Shown here: piece after piece, positions 17,669 through 26,649 of the stretch
Layout of the letters: every line of letters begins with the position of its first letter
How positions within the stretch are numbered: the stretch's first letter is position 1
Assembly: GCA_025456145.1 (NCBI GenBank)
Contig: JALOLD010000013.1
Location: forward strand, 1-64,000
Source of the DNA: Thermoanaerobaculales bacterium
Lineage (GTDB): Bacteria; Acidobacteriota; Thermoanaerobaculia; Thermoanaerobaculales; Sulfomarinibacteraceae
Reading direction: 5' to 3'
DNA: 64,000 bases
Program-made: the position numbers and the translations under genes
Notes under the pieces: model-generated
What the model was told of the DNA's origin: nothing
The model's database searches: none
The model's input: only the letters and a program-made list of their open reading frames with translations

Positions 17669-18556
17669 TCAAGCCTCGCTGCGGCGGAGCGAGGACCGCA
17701 ACGCCGCGAGATAGGCCGAGGCACGCCCGGGCCGGATGGCGGCGCGCACGAGCAGCGACAGGCCGACGGAGCGACGGACGAGGTCGAGGCGGCGAGGGTG
17801 GTGGCGTGCCGCATAGCGGACGAGATTGCCGTGGTAGGCGGTGAGGAAGGCGGCCGGCGCGAGCTCGCCGACGCTCGATCCCCCCTGGTGCTCGACCCGC
17901 GCCGCGGGCGCCACGACAAAGCCCTCGTCGGCGCCGAGCCCGGGCTCGCCGAGCCGTGCGGCGAGGCGGGCGCAGAGGTCGACGTCCTCCCACCAGGCGG
18001 GCGCGAAGGCCTCGTCGAGACCGCCCAGCTCGAGCCAGACCCGCCGCCGGACGAGCCACGCCGCGGCCGCCGGCTGGGCCACCACCGCCGGCCGCCGCGG
18101 CGCCTCGGCGAAGGCCGGGGCGCCGGGCAGCCCGAGGGCGAGACGGGCGACGGTCGGCAGCCGGCGGAGCTGCCAGCGGTGCTGGCTCGCACCGTCGGGG
18201 CCGTACAGGATGGGGACCGCTCCGGCGGCCCGGGGCCGAGCCTCGAGCTCGCCGACCAGGGTCGCGACGGCGTCGTCCGCGGCCGCGGTGTCGGGGTTGA
18301 GCAGGAGCAGCAGCTCGTCGTCGACCGTGGCGGCGCCGGCGTTGGCGGCGTGGGCGAACGAGCGGTTCTCGGAGAGGGCGAGGACCTCGACCTCGGGGAA
18401 GGCCTTGGCCAGCCGCTCGGCGCCGCCGTCGCCCGAGCCCGAGTCGACGAGCACCACCCGGCCGAGGTGGCCGCCGCGCTGTCCGAGCAGCGAGCCCAGG
18501 CAGCGCTCGATCTCGGCGCCGCCGCGCCATCGGACCACGATCGCCGCGACGCTCAC
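17669..18556 (-). CDS. GT2 glycosyltransferase (rhamnosyltransferase-like)
   Basis: The 295-aa protein has a GT-A fold: LVDSGSGDGGAE (nucleotide binding), LLLNPDTAAADD (DXD-like), and WWEDVDLCARLAARLGE in place of the usual ED motif of rhamnosyltransferase-like GT2 proteins. It lacks membrane segments apart from an amphipathic C-terminus. The GTG start overlaps the stop of the upstream GT gene (GTGA, 18553-18556), making it the last gene of a three-GT operon. It probably adds one sugar to a lipid-linked repeat unit in the cytoplasm. Confidence 0.86.
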   Translation of the reverse strand: MSVAAIVVRWRGGAEIERCLGSLLGQRGGHLGRVVLVDSGSGDGGAERLAKAFPEVEVLALSENRSFAHAANAGAATVDDELLLLLNPDTAAADDAVATLVGELEARPRAAGAVPILYGPDGASQHRWQLRRLPTVARLALGLPGAPAFAEAPRRPAVVAQPAAAAWLVRRRVWLELGGLDEAFAPAWWEDVDLCARLAARLGEPGLGADEGFVVAPAARVEHQGGSSVGELAPAAFLTAYHGNLVRYAARHHPRRLDLVRRSVGLSLLVRAAIRPGRASAYLAALRSSLRRSEA

Positions 18557-19737
18557 GTCCGGCGGGCCGGCGTCGCGGCGCCGACGAGGGCCGCGGCGGC
18601 GCCGATCGCGGCCCCGGCGAGCCCGCGGCGCGGCACGGCGGCGAGGCCGGGCAGGGCGTCGACCAGCGGCCGTGCGATCCGCGACCACCGCCAGCTCTCG
18701 CGGTCGGCGCGGATCGCTCCCCGCCGGCGCTCCTGCTCCTCGGGCTCGAGCAGACGGGCCAGGGCGTCGCTGACCGCGATCGGGTCGCCCGGCGCGACGA
18801 CCTCGCCCCAGCCGCGTTCGCCGGCGAGGCGGGCGACCTCGCCGCCGGCCGACAGCAGCATCGGGGTGCAGGTCCACAGCGCGTCCATCGCCCGGGTCCG
18901 GAACGACAGATCGGCCTCGGGGCCGGCATGGTGGAGGAAGGCCATGACCGCGGTCCGGTTGAGGGTGAGATGACGCTCGTCGTAGGGCGCCCAGTGCTCG
19001 AGGGGGACGACGGCGGGTGCCGAGAGCGCGTACCGCGCCGCCATCCGATTGAGGTCGTTGGCGGTGAACTGGGAAAGGGCGCCGCCCGGCCGGGTCGCGG
19101 TCGGGACGACGATGCTCAGCGGCATCCGGCCGAGCCGGGCGCGGGCGGCGAGCAGCGTCTCGAGGTCGAGCCAGGGCCAGACCCCGCCCCACCACAGCAC
19201 GACCGGCCAGTCGGGCGGCACGCCGATGACCTCGGCCGACGCCTCGGGCGGGTCGTGGTCCTGGATCCCGAAGGGGACGTCGAGGATCGGCGGATCGCCG
19301 CGCCGTCCGAGGACCGCCCGCCACCACCCGCGCTGGACGTCGCCGGCCGCGAGCACGGCGTGGGCGCGACGGGCGACGAAGGGCAGCCGGGCGGCGGCGG
19401 TGCGGCGGCGGCGCCGGACGGCGGGGCTCGGCGGCATCGCCTCGAGCTCGGCGAGGAGCGGGGTCGCACCGTCGACGACGAGCAGGTGGCGCCCGGCGAA
19501 GGCGGGCAGCCGGAGGCTCCAGGGCGGCGCCACGAGGGCCTCCGCCCAGCGCAGGTCGGGCCGGTCGACGAGCTCGACCTGCGCCGGGCGCGGCGCCGAG
19601 GAGCCGGGCGCGGCGGCGAGCCGGACCTCGTGACCGGCCCCGGCGAGCGCGCTGGCGAGCTCCCAGGCACGCAGCGCCGATCCGGCCATCAACGGCCCGA
19701 GTCGGTCATCGGTGGACACCAGAACCCGCATCGTCAT
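18553..19737 (-). CDS. GT4-type glycosyltransferase
   Basis: The 394-aa protein opens RVLVSTDDRLGPLMAGSALRA, given here in two parts (RVLVSTDDRLG and PLMAGSALRAWELA). This is a GT-B N-terminal domain with the nucleotide-binding GSALRAWELA helix. VVLWWGGVWPWLD begins the second Rossmann domain at about residue 180. The closing part is Ala/Gly rich. Coupled by ATGA (19734-19737) to the gene before it and GTGA to the gene after it. The exact donor is unknown. The C-terminal acidic motif usual for GT4 (EX7E) is not obvious, so the family call is moderate. Confidence 0.75.
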   Translation of the reverse strand: MTMRVLVSTDDRLGPLMAGSALRAWELASALAGAGHEVRLAAAPGSSAPRPAQVELVDRPDLRWAEALVAPPWSLRLPAFAGRHLLVVDGATPLLAELEAMPPSPAVRRRRRTAAARLPFVARRAHAVLAAGDVQRGWWRAVLGRRGDPPILDVPFGIQDHDPPEASAEVIGVPPDWPVVLWWGGVWPWLDLETLLAARARLGRMPLSIVVPTATRPGGALSQFTANDLNRMAARYALSAPAVVPLEHWAPYDERHLTLNRTAVMAFLHHAGPEADLSFRTRAMDALWTCTPMLLSAGGEVARLAGERGWGEVVAPGDPIAVSDALARLLEPEEQERRRGAIRADRESWRWSRIARPLVDALPGLAAVPRRGLAGAAIGAAAALVGAATPARRT

Positions 19738-20651
19738 CCCTCCGGTAACGATCGCAATCGCTCGCCCCGGCTCGGCCGGCGAAGCCCCGCGGCGATCAGC
19801 GCCGGCACCGCGGCGAGCGCGGCGATCGCGACGATCGGGGCGCGCGGGTTGGTCCGGGTCAGCGTCCGGACCGCCCTCATCTCGCCGCGGAGCAAGCGCG
19901 GCAGCGACGCAGCGAGGGCGCTGCCGCTCAGGTTGCCGGCGAGGGCTCGCCAGCGGTTGCTCAGGACCCACCAGGGGTGGCGCCAGCCGAGCCGCCGGCC
20001 GGTCGCGGATCCGATGTGGCTCGCCCACGCGCCGGGCGTCCACACCGAGCGCCAGCCGCAGCGCCGCAGACGGAGACCGAGATCGAGATCCTCGTGGTAG
20101 CTCCCGAAGACGGGGTCGAAGACCGCGCCGCCGGCCAGGGCCGCGTCCTCGAGCGCCGCGACGCGGAGCAGCGAGGCGGTGCCCGACACCGCGAGCAACG
20201 GCCGGGGACCGGGCGGCTCGGGGGCCGGCGAGGCGCCGCGGTCGACCTGGACCGGCAGCCCGAAGGGGTCGAGGGTGATGCCGCGGCCGTCGACCACGGC
20301 CCCGACCGAGTCGGTGACCGTGCCCTGGACCGCCCCGACCGACGGGTCGCCGTCGAGCACCGCCTCGAGCCGCCCCAGCCAGCCCGGCGCCGGCACCGCG
20401 TCGTCGTTGAGCAAGGCGATCGAGTCGCAACCGCCGCCGATCCGTCCGATCCCGGCGTTGACCGCCGCGGCGAAGCCGAGCCGACCGGTGCTCGTCACGA
20501 GCTCGAGCCCGGTCGGCACCACCGGCACGGTCGGCCGGCCGGAGCACACGACCACGGTGCGCCGCGGCGGCGGGTCGAGCAGGGACACCGCGTCGAGACA
20601 GTGGGCGAGGCGCCGACCGCCGAGGGTCGGAATGACCACCGCGGTCACCAT
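19734..20651 (-). CDS. GT2 glycosyltransferase
   Basis: The 305-aa protein has VVIPTLGGRRLAHCLDAV, LLNDDAVPAPGWL and YHEDLDLGLRLRRCGW, the ordered motifs of rhamnosyltransferase-like GT2 enzymes, and a hydrophobic C-terminal segment (IVAIAALAAVPALIAAGL). It is the first gene of the leftward GT operon and is divergent from the rightward GT genes; the 133-bp gap holds the promoters. The ATG start has no clear ribosome binding site, and a GTG follows immediately. Confidence 0.85.
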   Translation of the reverse strand: MVTAVVIPTLGGRRLAHCLDAVSLLDPPPRRTVVVCSGRPTVPVVPTGLELVTSTGRLGFAAAVNAGIGRIGGGCDSIALLNDDAVPAPGWLGRLEAVLDGDPSVGAVQGTVTDSVGAVVDGRGITLDPFGLPVQVDRGASPAPEPPGPRPLLAVSGTASLLRVAALEDAALAGGAVFDPVFGSYHEDLDLGLRLRRCGWRSVWTPGAWASHIGSATGRRLGWRHPWWVLSNRWRALAGNLSGSALAASLPRLLRGEMRAVRTLTRTNPRAPIVAIAALAAVPALIAAGLRRPSRGERLRSLPEG

Positions 20652-20771
20652 GGCAGAGGCCGGGCGACGCGGCGGGTGGGGCTCGGCGGCTGGACCATCG
20701 CGGACCAGTATAGCGGCGGTCCGACGACGCCGGGGGCGGCGCCGACTCCTTCTCATCTTGGAGATTTTCCC

Positions 20772-20777
20772 TACAAT
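20772..20777 (+). promoter_or_regulatory. -10-like TACAAT, leaderless arrangement
   Basis: TACAAT ends 7 nt before GTG 20785. It overlaps an in-frame ATG (20776), which argues that the GTG, not that ATG, is the true start. Confidence 0.5.
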
Positions 20778-20784
20778 GGCCCCC

Positions 20785-21894
20785 GTGCGACTCGCCATCG
20801 ACGCCCGCAAGCTCACCGACTTCGGCATCGGGACGTATCTCTCGGCGCTGCTGCGCGGTCTCGAAGGGCGGCGGGGCATCGATCTGTCGGTGGTCGTCCG
20901 GCCCGGCCACGAGAGGCGGCTCCGAGAGCTCGCGCCATCGGCGAGACCGCTCCCGGTCGCCGCCGCCGGCTACTCGATGAGCGAGCACCTCCAGGTGCCG
21001 GCGGCGCTGTGGCGGCAGGGGGTCGACCTCGTCCACATCCCGCACTACGTCGTCCCGGCGTTGCTGCCGCGCCCCATCGTCACGACCGTGCACGACGTCA
21101 TCCAGCTCTTCTACCCGCCCGCCGAGCGGACCGGTCTGGCGCTGCTCTACCTCCGGCTGCTGCTGCGCTCGGCGCTGCTCCGGTCGAAGGTGGTCATCAC
21201 GGTCTCGAGGTCGTCGCGGCGCGATCTGATCAACCTCTTCGCGGCCGACCCCGGTCGGCTCGTGGCGGTGCCCAACGGCGTCGACCCCGAGCTCGCGATC
21301 CGGCCGAGCGCGGCCGAGATCGAGGACCTCAAGGAGTTCTACGGCCTCCAGGCGCCGCTCGTGCTGGTCGTCGCCAACGACAAGCCGCACAAGAACCTCG
21401 ACGTCGTGCTGCGGTCATACCATCTGGCGGTGCGCCGGCACCGGGTCCCCGGCCAGCTGGTGCTGGTCGGCGGCGTCGAGCCGGGCAGCCCGTTGGCCGA
21501 GCGGGCGGACCGGCTCGGTCTGACCGACCGGGTGCGGTTTCTCGGCCGGGTACCGCAGAGCCACCTCCGGGCGTTGTACCATGTGGCGTCGGTGCTGCTG
21601 CACATCTCGCTGTACGAGGGATTCGGGCTTCCGGTGCTCGAGGCCATGGCAGCCGGGCTTCCGGTCGTCACCTCGAACGTCGGCGCGATGCGCGAGCTCG
21701 GCGAGGACGTCGCGCGGCTGGTCAACCCGCTCGACGTCGACGAGGTGGCGGGGGCGGTCGAGCGGGTGCTGGTCGACGATCCGCTCCGGCGACGGATGGT
21801 CGAGGCGGGGCGCCGGCGGGCCGAGCGGATGACCTGGGAGCGGACGGTCGACAAGACCGTCGAGGCGTATCGACGGGCTCTGGGGGAGGACTGA
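20785..21894 (+). CDS. GT4 glycosyltransferase
   Basis: The 369-aa protein is a standard GT4: it starts RLAIDARKLTDFGIGTYL (the glycine-rich donor loop), has VVANDKPHKNLDVVLRSY at about residue 190 and ISLYEGFGLPVLEAMAAG (EX7E motif) at about 270. It is a cytoplasmic transferase acting on a lipid-linked glycan. An ATG 9 bp upstream is in frame, but the family's usual N-terminus and the TACAAT box favour GTG 20785. The next GT gene begins 1 bp after its stop, so this is the first gene of a rightward operon with the WcaJ-type initiator. Confidence 0.88.
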   Translation: MRLAIDARKLTDFGIGTYLSALLRGLEGRRGIDLSVVVRPGHERRLRELAPSARPLPVAAAGYSMSEHLQVPAALWRQGVDLVHIPHYVVPALLPRPIVTTVHDVIQLFYPPAERTGLALLYLRLLLRSALLRSKVVITVSRSSRRDLINLFAADPGRLVAVPNGVDPELAIRPSAAEIEDLKEFYGLQAPLVLVVANDKPHKNLDVVLRSYHLAVRRHRVPGQLVLVGGVEPGSPLAERADRLGLTDRVRFLGRVPQSHLRALYHVASVLLHISLYEGFGLPVLEAMAAGLPVVTSNVGAMRELGEDVARLVNPLDVDEVAGAVERVLVDDPLRRRMVEAGRRRAERMTWERTVDKTVEAYRRALGED

Positions 21895-21895
21895 G

Positions 21896-22990
21896 GTGCG
21901 GGTCGCCCTGGTTCACGACTGGCTGACCGGGATGCGCGGCGGGGAGTGGGTGCTCTACGAGATCGCCAAGCTCTTTCCGGGCGCTCCGATCTACACCCTG
22001 GTCCACCGAAGGGGCTCGGTCATGCCGGCGCTCGAGGAGCGGTCGATCCGCACCTCGTGGCTCCAGGCGCCGTCCTTCGGCGGTCGTCGCTGGCGCTACC
22101 TCCTGCCGCTCATGCCGGCCGCGATGGAGACCTTCAACTTCCCGGACGCCGACCTCGTGATCTCGTCGAGCCACTGCGTCGCCAAGGGGGTGATCCCGCC
22201 CCCCGGCGCCTTCCACCTCAGCTATGTCCACACGCCGATGCGCTACGCCTGGGATCAGCGAACCCTCTACACCGCCCGGATCCCGTCGCTGCTCCAGCCG
22301 GTGATCGAGTCCCGGCTCGCCAGGCTGCGCCAGTGGGACATGGTCTCGTCGGCCCGGGTCGACCGGCTGATCGCCAACTCGAGGCTCGTCGCGTGGCGGA
22401 TCAAGCACTACTGGAACCGCCAGGCCGAGGTCATCCCGCCGCCGGTCGCCACCGAGTTCTTCACCCCGGGCGGCGAGCGGCAGGGCGGGCTCTTGACGGT
22501 CGCCGCGCTGGTTCCGTACAAGAGGGTGGAGGTCGCGATCGAGGTGGCACGAAAGATCGGTCGACGGCTCGACATCGTCGGTACCGGCCCGCGGATGGCC
22601 CAGCTGCGGCGGCTCGCCGGGCCCGATGTCCGCTTCCTCGGCTGGCTCGACCGCGAGGAGCTCCGCGAGGCCTACCGCCGCGCCGCGGCGGTGCTGGTAC
22701 CCAACGTGGAGGACTTCGGCATGGTCACGGTCGAGGCCCTGGCGTGCGGCACGCCGGTCGTCGGTCTCGCCTCGTCGGGCACCGCCGACGTCGTGCGCTC
22801 GGGCATCGAGGGCGAGCTTGCCGAGGAGTCGGGGAGCGAGGCGCTGGTCGAGGCGACGGCACGGGCCCTCGAGCGCCACTGGGACCCCGAGGTTCTCCGC
22901 CAGCGCAGCCAGTTCTTCTCCCGCGAGCGCTTCAAGATCCGCTTCGCCTTCCTCCTCGACCGGCTCGGCTTCGGCAGGGCGCTGCAATGA
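21896..22990 (+). CDS. GT4 glycosyltransferase (mannosyltransferase-like)
   Basis: The 364-aa protein has the N-terminus VALVHDWLTGMRGGEWVLYE typical of WbaZ-like mannosyltransferases, the SYVHTPMRYAWDQ motif in the first domain, and VPNVEDFGMVTVEALACG (EX7E) in the second. The family adds mannose or a similar sugar from a GDP- or UDP-sugar. The GTG start follows a GGGGGAGGA-rich sequence in the previous gene. Its TGA overlaps the ATG of the next gene (22987-22990). The mannose donor is inferred from family resemblance only. Confidence 0.88.
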   Translation: MRVALVHDWLTGMRGGEWVLYEIAKLFPGAPIYTLVHRRGSVMPALEERSIRTSWLQAPSFGGRRWRYLLPLMPAAMETFNFPDADLVISSSHCVAKGVIPPPGAFHLSYVHTPMRYAWDQRTLYTARIPSLLQPVIESRLARLRQWDMVSSARVDRLIANSRLVAWRIKHYWNRQAEVIPPPVATEFFTPGGERQGGLLTVAALVPYKRVEVAIEVARKIGRRLDIVGTGPRMAQLRRLAGPDVRFLGWLDREELREAYRRAAAVLVPNVEDFGMVTVEALACGTPVVGLASSGTADVVRSGIEGELAEESGSEALVEATARALERHWDPEVLRQRSQFFSRERFKIRFAFLLDRLGFGRALQ

Positions 22991-24393
22991 TCCAGCGCCG
23001 CCGGCAGATCCAGCTCGCGCTCCAGCTGCTCGGCGACATCGTCGCCACGGCCGCCGCCGTCGTGGTCGCCTACTGGATGCGCTTCGAGGTGCCGATCCAC
23101 CCGGTCACCAAGGGCACGCCGCCGATCGAGATGTACCTCCGGCTGATCCCGGTGACCGCGCTGATCTGGCCGGTCGTTTTCTACTTCCAGGGCCTGTATC
23201 AGAAACGTCGGCTGCGCTCCCGCTTCGACGAGCTGCTCCGGGTTGTCCTCGCGGTGATGCTGGCGACCATCCTCCTGACCGCGTTCCTCACCTTCTACCG
23301 GCCGTCCGACTTCACCTACTCGCGGCTCTTCCTGCCGATCTTCGCCCTGGTCGACGCGCTCTTCGTCGCCTTCTCGCGCTGGCTGATCTCCGACGTCCTG
23401 CGGCGGATCCGGCGGTCCGGCGGCAATCTCCAGCGGGTCCTCGTGGTCGGCGCGGGGCTGCTCGGCCGTCGGCTCGTCGAGAGCCTCCAGGCGCACCGCG
23501 AGTACGGCTTCACCGTGGTCGGCTTTCTCGACGACGATCCCGGCAAGCAGCAGCGCGACATCCAGGGCGTCCGGGTCCTCGGCACCACCCACGACCTCGA
23601 GGCGGTCGCCGCCGAGCACCAGATCGACCAGGTGATGATCGCCCTGCCGTTGTCGGCCTACCACCGGACGGTCCAGCTCATCCGGCGCGCCGGCCAGCTG
23701 CTCGTCGAGATCAAGGTGGTGCCCGACCTGCTCCAGTACTATGTCGTCCGGGCGGGCATCGAGGATCTCGACGGGCTGCCGATCATCAACCTCACCCAGA
23801 TCCCGCTCCAGGGCTGGAACCAGATCGTCAAGCGGGTGTTCGACGTGGTCGGTGCGGCCGTGCTGCTGTTGCTGGTCGGCTGGACCTTCCCGATCATCGC
23901 CTGGCTGATCCGGCGCGCCGACGGCGGTCCGGCTTTTTACTCGCAGATCCGGATGGGGCTCGACGGGCGGTCGTTCAAGCTCTACAAGTTCCGCTCGATG
24001 AGCGCCGCCGGCGATGGCGACGGCCAGGGCGGGTGGACCCGCGCCGACGACCCGCGGGTCACCGCGGTCGGCGCGGTGCTGCGCCGCTACAACCTCGACG
24101 AGCTGCCCCAGCTGATCAACGTCCTCAAGGGCGACATGTCCCTGGTCGGCCCGCGGCCCGAGCAGCCCGAGTTCGTCGACCGTTTCAGGAGCCGCTACCC
24201 CGAGTACCATGCGCGCCACCGGGTGCGCGCCGGCCTCACCGGGTGGGCCCAGGTCAACGGGCTGCGCGGCGACACCTCGATCCGCCAGCGGGTCGTCCAC
24301 GACCTCTACTACATCGAGAACTGGAGCCTCGCCCTCGACCTCAAGATCCTCTGGCGGACCCTGCGGTTGGCGATCCACGAAGCGCGGGCCTAG
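22987..24393 (+). CDS. Undecaprenyl-phosphate sugar phosphotransferase (WcaJ/ExoY type)
   Basis: A 468-aa polyisoprenyl-phosphate hexose-1-phosphate transferase that starts glycan assembly by loading the first sugar phosphate on undecaprenyl phosphate. It has four N-terminal helices (residues about 10-125), a Rossmann-like CoA-binding domain with VLVVGAGLLGRRLVE (about 155-170), a fifth membrane element at KRVFDVVGAAVLLLLVG (about 281), and the catalytic domain with LYKFRSMS, RYNLDELPQLINVLKGDMSL and VGPRPEQPEF. All key motifs are intact. ATGA overlap with the upstream GT indicates coupled translation. Confidence 0.94.
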   Translation: MIQRRRQIQLALQLLGDIVATAAAVVVAYWMRFEVPIHPVTKGTPPIEMYLRLIPVTALIWPVVFYFQGLYQKRRLRSRFDELLRVVLAVMLATILLTAFLTFYRPSDFTYSRLFLPIFALVDALFVAFSRWLISDVLRRIRRSGGNLQRVLVVGAGLLGRRLVESLQAHREYGFTVVGFLDDDPGKQQRDIQGVRVLGTTHDLEAVAAEHQIDQVMIALPLSAYHRTVQLIRRAGQLLVEIKVVPDLLQYYVVRAGIEDLDGLPIINLTQIPLQGWNQIVKRVFDVVGAAVLLLLVGWTFPIIAWLIRRADGGPAFYSQIRMGLDGRSFKLYKFRSMSAAGDGDGQGGWTRADDPRVTAVGAVLRRYNLDELPQLINVLKGDMSLVGPRPEQPEFVDRFRSRYPEYHARHRVRAGLTGWAQVNGLRGDTSIRQRVVHDLYYIENWSLALDLKILWRTLRLAIHEARA

Positions 24394-24470
24394 CCCGCGA
24401 GCCCATCCGCGTCGGCCTCCGTTCGCGTTCCCGGAGCAGTGTCGGCGTCAGCTGTCGCGGCCGCTGATAT

Positions 24471-24505
24471 CGGGCACGGACGGGGACGCGGACGCGGACG
24501 GTGCC
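24471..24505. repeat. GGACGC hexamer microsatellite
   Basis: GGGCACGGACGGGGACGCGG and the following GACGCGGAC form a short array of GGACGC-like hexamers between the WcaJ-type gene and the kinase gene. A closely similar array, also opening CGGGCACGGACG, is at 54635-54667. Confidence 0.6.
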
Positions 24506-24544
24506 GGGCAGGGGAGAGAGAGGTAGCGGCGGTCGCCGGACCGC

Positions 24545-24550
24545 TATACT
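24545..24550 (+). promoter_or_regulatory. -10-like TATACT, leaderless arrangement
   Basis: TATACT ends 6 nt before the kinase ATG (24557), the same box and spacing as in front of lnt. No Shine-Dalgarno sequence. Confidence 0.6.
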
Positions 24551-24556
24551 CCCACC

Positions 24557-25960
24557 ATGCGTCGACAGGGTCCGATCACGCTGCGCCACCTCGCCATCGC
24601 GGTGCTGGTGATGGTGGTGGTCAACCTCCAGCTCACCTGGTGGATCATCTTCGTGATCCGCCAGAGCGGGACGGTCCTCGATCTCGAGCGACGGCTCCTG
24701 GTGGACGGCTGCCGCTTCCAGGCAGACCGCGTCCGTGCGGCGGTGGAGCGGGCCGAGACGGCGGCGCAGGCCGTCACCGGCTGCCCGGTCCGGGGCGCCT
24801 CGGGGGGGGTCCGGCGTCTCGACGTCGGAACGAGCGGCGAGCTGTTGTCGTGGCTGCCGCAGCCGTTCGAGGGCTGGAAGGACCATGCCGAGCTGGTCGG
24901 GGCGCCCGGATGGCACGCCGACCCGACCGGCGGCCCTCCCTGGTTCGAGCTCCCGTGCCCCGACGAGGAGGGGCTCTGCGGGCTGGTCGTCGGGCCGGGC
25001 TGGGCGCCGGCCCAGCTGACGGGGGCCGATGGTCTCGAGCTGGTGGAGACCGGGGGCTTCGACGGCTCGCGGCCGGCCATCGGGCTCTCGCCACCCTTCG
25101 AGCGCTGGGCGGTGAGCCCCGACGCCGATGCCTGGCGGGAGCTGCTCTCCGAGCACCGTCGTCGGGTCGTGATGATGGTCTCCGAGGGCGCGTTCTTCGC
25201 CGTGCTGTTGGTCGTCCTGGTCGGCCTGCTCTGGCGCACCGTGCGCCGCGAGGTCGAGCTCGAGCGCCAGCACCGGAACTTCCTGTCGGCGATCACCCAC
25301 GAGCTCAAGTCGCCCCTCGCCGCGATCCGGCTGTCCCTCGAGACGGTGGCGAGCGGTCGGGCCGACCAGGCGGCAGCCCGACGGTTCGTCGGCAACGCTC
25401 TCGCCGACACCGACCGGCTCGAGGGGCTGGTGACCAAGGTCCTCGAGGTGACCCGCTACAGCGCAGGAACCGCGAGCATCCACCTCGTCCGCGGCTCGCT
25501 GAGCGAGCTCGCGACGCAGGCGCTGGCGGCCTTCCAGCCGAGGTTCACGGCCGCCGGCGCGACGGTGCGGTCGACGATCGAGCCCGGGGTCCTGGCCGAG
25601 ATCGATCGCGAGGCGATGACCATCGCGGTCTCGAACCTGCTCGAGAACGCCCTCGTCTATGGCGGTCGGCCGCCGGAGGTCGAGGTCACCCTCCTCGGCG
25701 AGGGCGACCACGCCATCCTCGAGGTGCGGGACAACGGCGCCGGCATCCCCGGTCCCGAGATCCCGTTCGTCTTCAACCGCTTCTACCGGGCCGGCGACGA
25801 GATGACCCGAACCACCCGGGGCACCGGTCTCGGTCTGTATCTGGTACAACGCATCGTGAAGGCGCACCACGGGACGGTCGAGGTCGCCACGACCGGCGAC
25901 GACGGGACCACCATGCGGGTTACCGTACCGGGGCTCGAGCCGGGGGAGGAAGCGGAGTGA
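24557..25960 (+). CDS. Sensor histidine kinase
   Basis: A 467-aa membrane kinase. Helix 1 (about residues 12-35), a periplasmic sensor of about 165 residues with four cysteines (GCRF, TGCPVRG, LPCPDEEGLCG), helix 2 (about 207-228), no clear HAMP domain, then HisKA with THELKSPLAAIR (phospho-His about 248) and HATPase with NLLENALVYGG, DNGAGIPG and GTGLGLYLVQRIV. It is coupled to the OmpR-type regulator by GTGA overlap. Its place between the glycan initiator and the O-antigen ligase suggests control of surface polysaccharide. The signal is unknown; paired cysteines could allow redox sensing. Confidence 0.93.
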   Translation: MRRQGPITLRHLAIAVLVMVVVNLQLTWWIIFVIRQSGTVLDLERRLLVDGCRFQADRVRAAVERAETAAQAVTGCPVRGASGGVRRLDVGTSGELLSWLPQPFEGWKDHAELVGAPGWHADPTGGPPWFELPCPDEEGLCGLVVGPGWAPAQLTGADGLELVETGGFDGSRPAIGLSPPFERWAVSPDADAWRELLSEHRRRVVMMVSEGAFFAVLLVVLVGLLWRTVRREVELERQHRNFLSAITHELKSPLAAIRLSLETVASGRADQAAARRFVGNALADTDRLEGLVTKVLEVTRYSAGTASIHLVRGSLSELATQALAAFQPRFTAAGATVRSTIEPGVLAEIDREAMTIAVSNLLENALVYGGRPPEVEVTLLGEGDHAILEVRDNGAGIPGPEIPFVFNRFYRAGDEMTRTTRGTGLGLYLVQRIVKAHHGTVEVATTGDDGTTMRVTVPGLEPGEEAE

Positions 25961-26649
25961 AGAGGCACATTCTCATCGTCGAGGACGAGGAGCACCTCGC
26001 CGAGGCGCTCGCCCACAACCTCCAGTTCGAAGGCTACACGACGACCGTGGCGAACGACGGCGAGGAGGGTCTCAAGCTGGCCCAGGCGATCCACCCCGAT
26101 CTGATCGTCCTCGACATCATGATGCCCAAGCTCGACGGCCTCGAGGTCTGCCGCCGGCTGCGCGCCGGCGGCAGCCGGGTGCCGATCCTCTTCCTCACCG
26201 CCAAGTCGTCCGACGCCGACCGGTTGCTCGGGCTCAAGGTCGGGGCCGACGACTACGTCGCCAAGCCCTTCCTGCTCGAGGAGCTCATCCTCCGAATCCA
26301 GGGGATCTTCCGGCGCCAGGAGTGGTACGGCGTGTCGCCCGACGAGCAGGAGGTCTTCAGCTTCGCCGGCAACAGCGTCAACTTCCGGACCTACGAGGCC
26401 TCGACCGGCGAGCGGGCGGTCCGGCTGACCGAGAAGGAGTGCATGCTGATGAAGCTCCTCGTCGAGCGGCGAAACCAGGTGGTGTCGCGCGAGGAGATCC
26501 TCGAGCGGGTCTGGGGCTACCGGTTCTCGACCTCGTCCCGGACGATCGACAACTTCATCGTCCGCTTGCGACGCTACTTCGAGGACGACCCCAAGGAGCC
26601 GCGCTTCATCCACTCGGTGCGCGGCGTGGGCTACCGGTTCACCCCCTGA
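25957..26649 (+). CDS. OmpR/PhoB-family response regulator
   Basis: A 230-aa DNA-binding regulator. The receiver domain (residues 1-118) has the acidic pair VEDEE, phospho-Asp in LDIMMP (about 53) and Lys in KPF (about 104). A winged-helix domain follows with LTEKECMLMKLL, VSREEILERVWGY and HSVRGVGYRF. The GTG start overlaps the kinase stop, and GGAGGA lies just upstream, so the pair is translated together. Its stop shares a base with the ATG of the O-antigen ligase gene (TGATG), placing regulator and ligase in one operon. Confidence 0.95.
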   Translation: MKRHILIVEDEEHLAEALAHNLQFEGYTTTVANDGEEGLKLAQAIHPDLIVLDIMMPKLDGLEVCRRLRAGGSRVPILFLTAKSSDADRLLGLKVGADDYVAKPFLLEELILRIQGIFRRQEWYGVSPDEQEVFSFAGNSVNFRTYEASTGERAVRLTEKECMLMKLLVERRNQVVSREEILERVWGYRFSTSSRTIDNFIVRLRRYFEDDPKEPRFIHSVRGVGYRFTP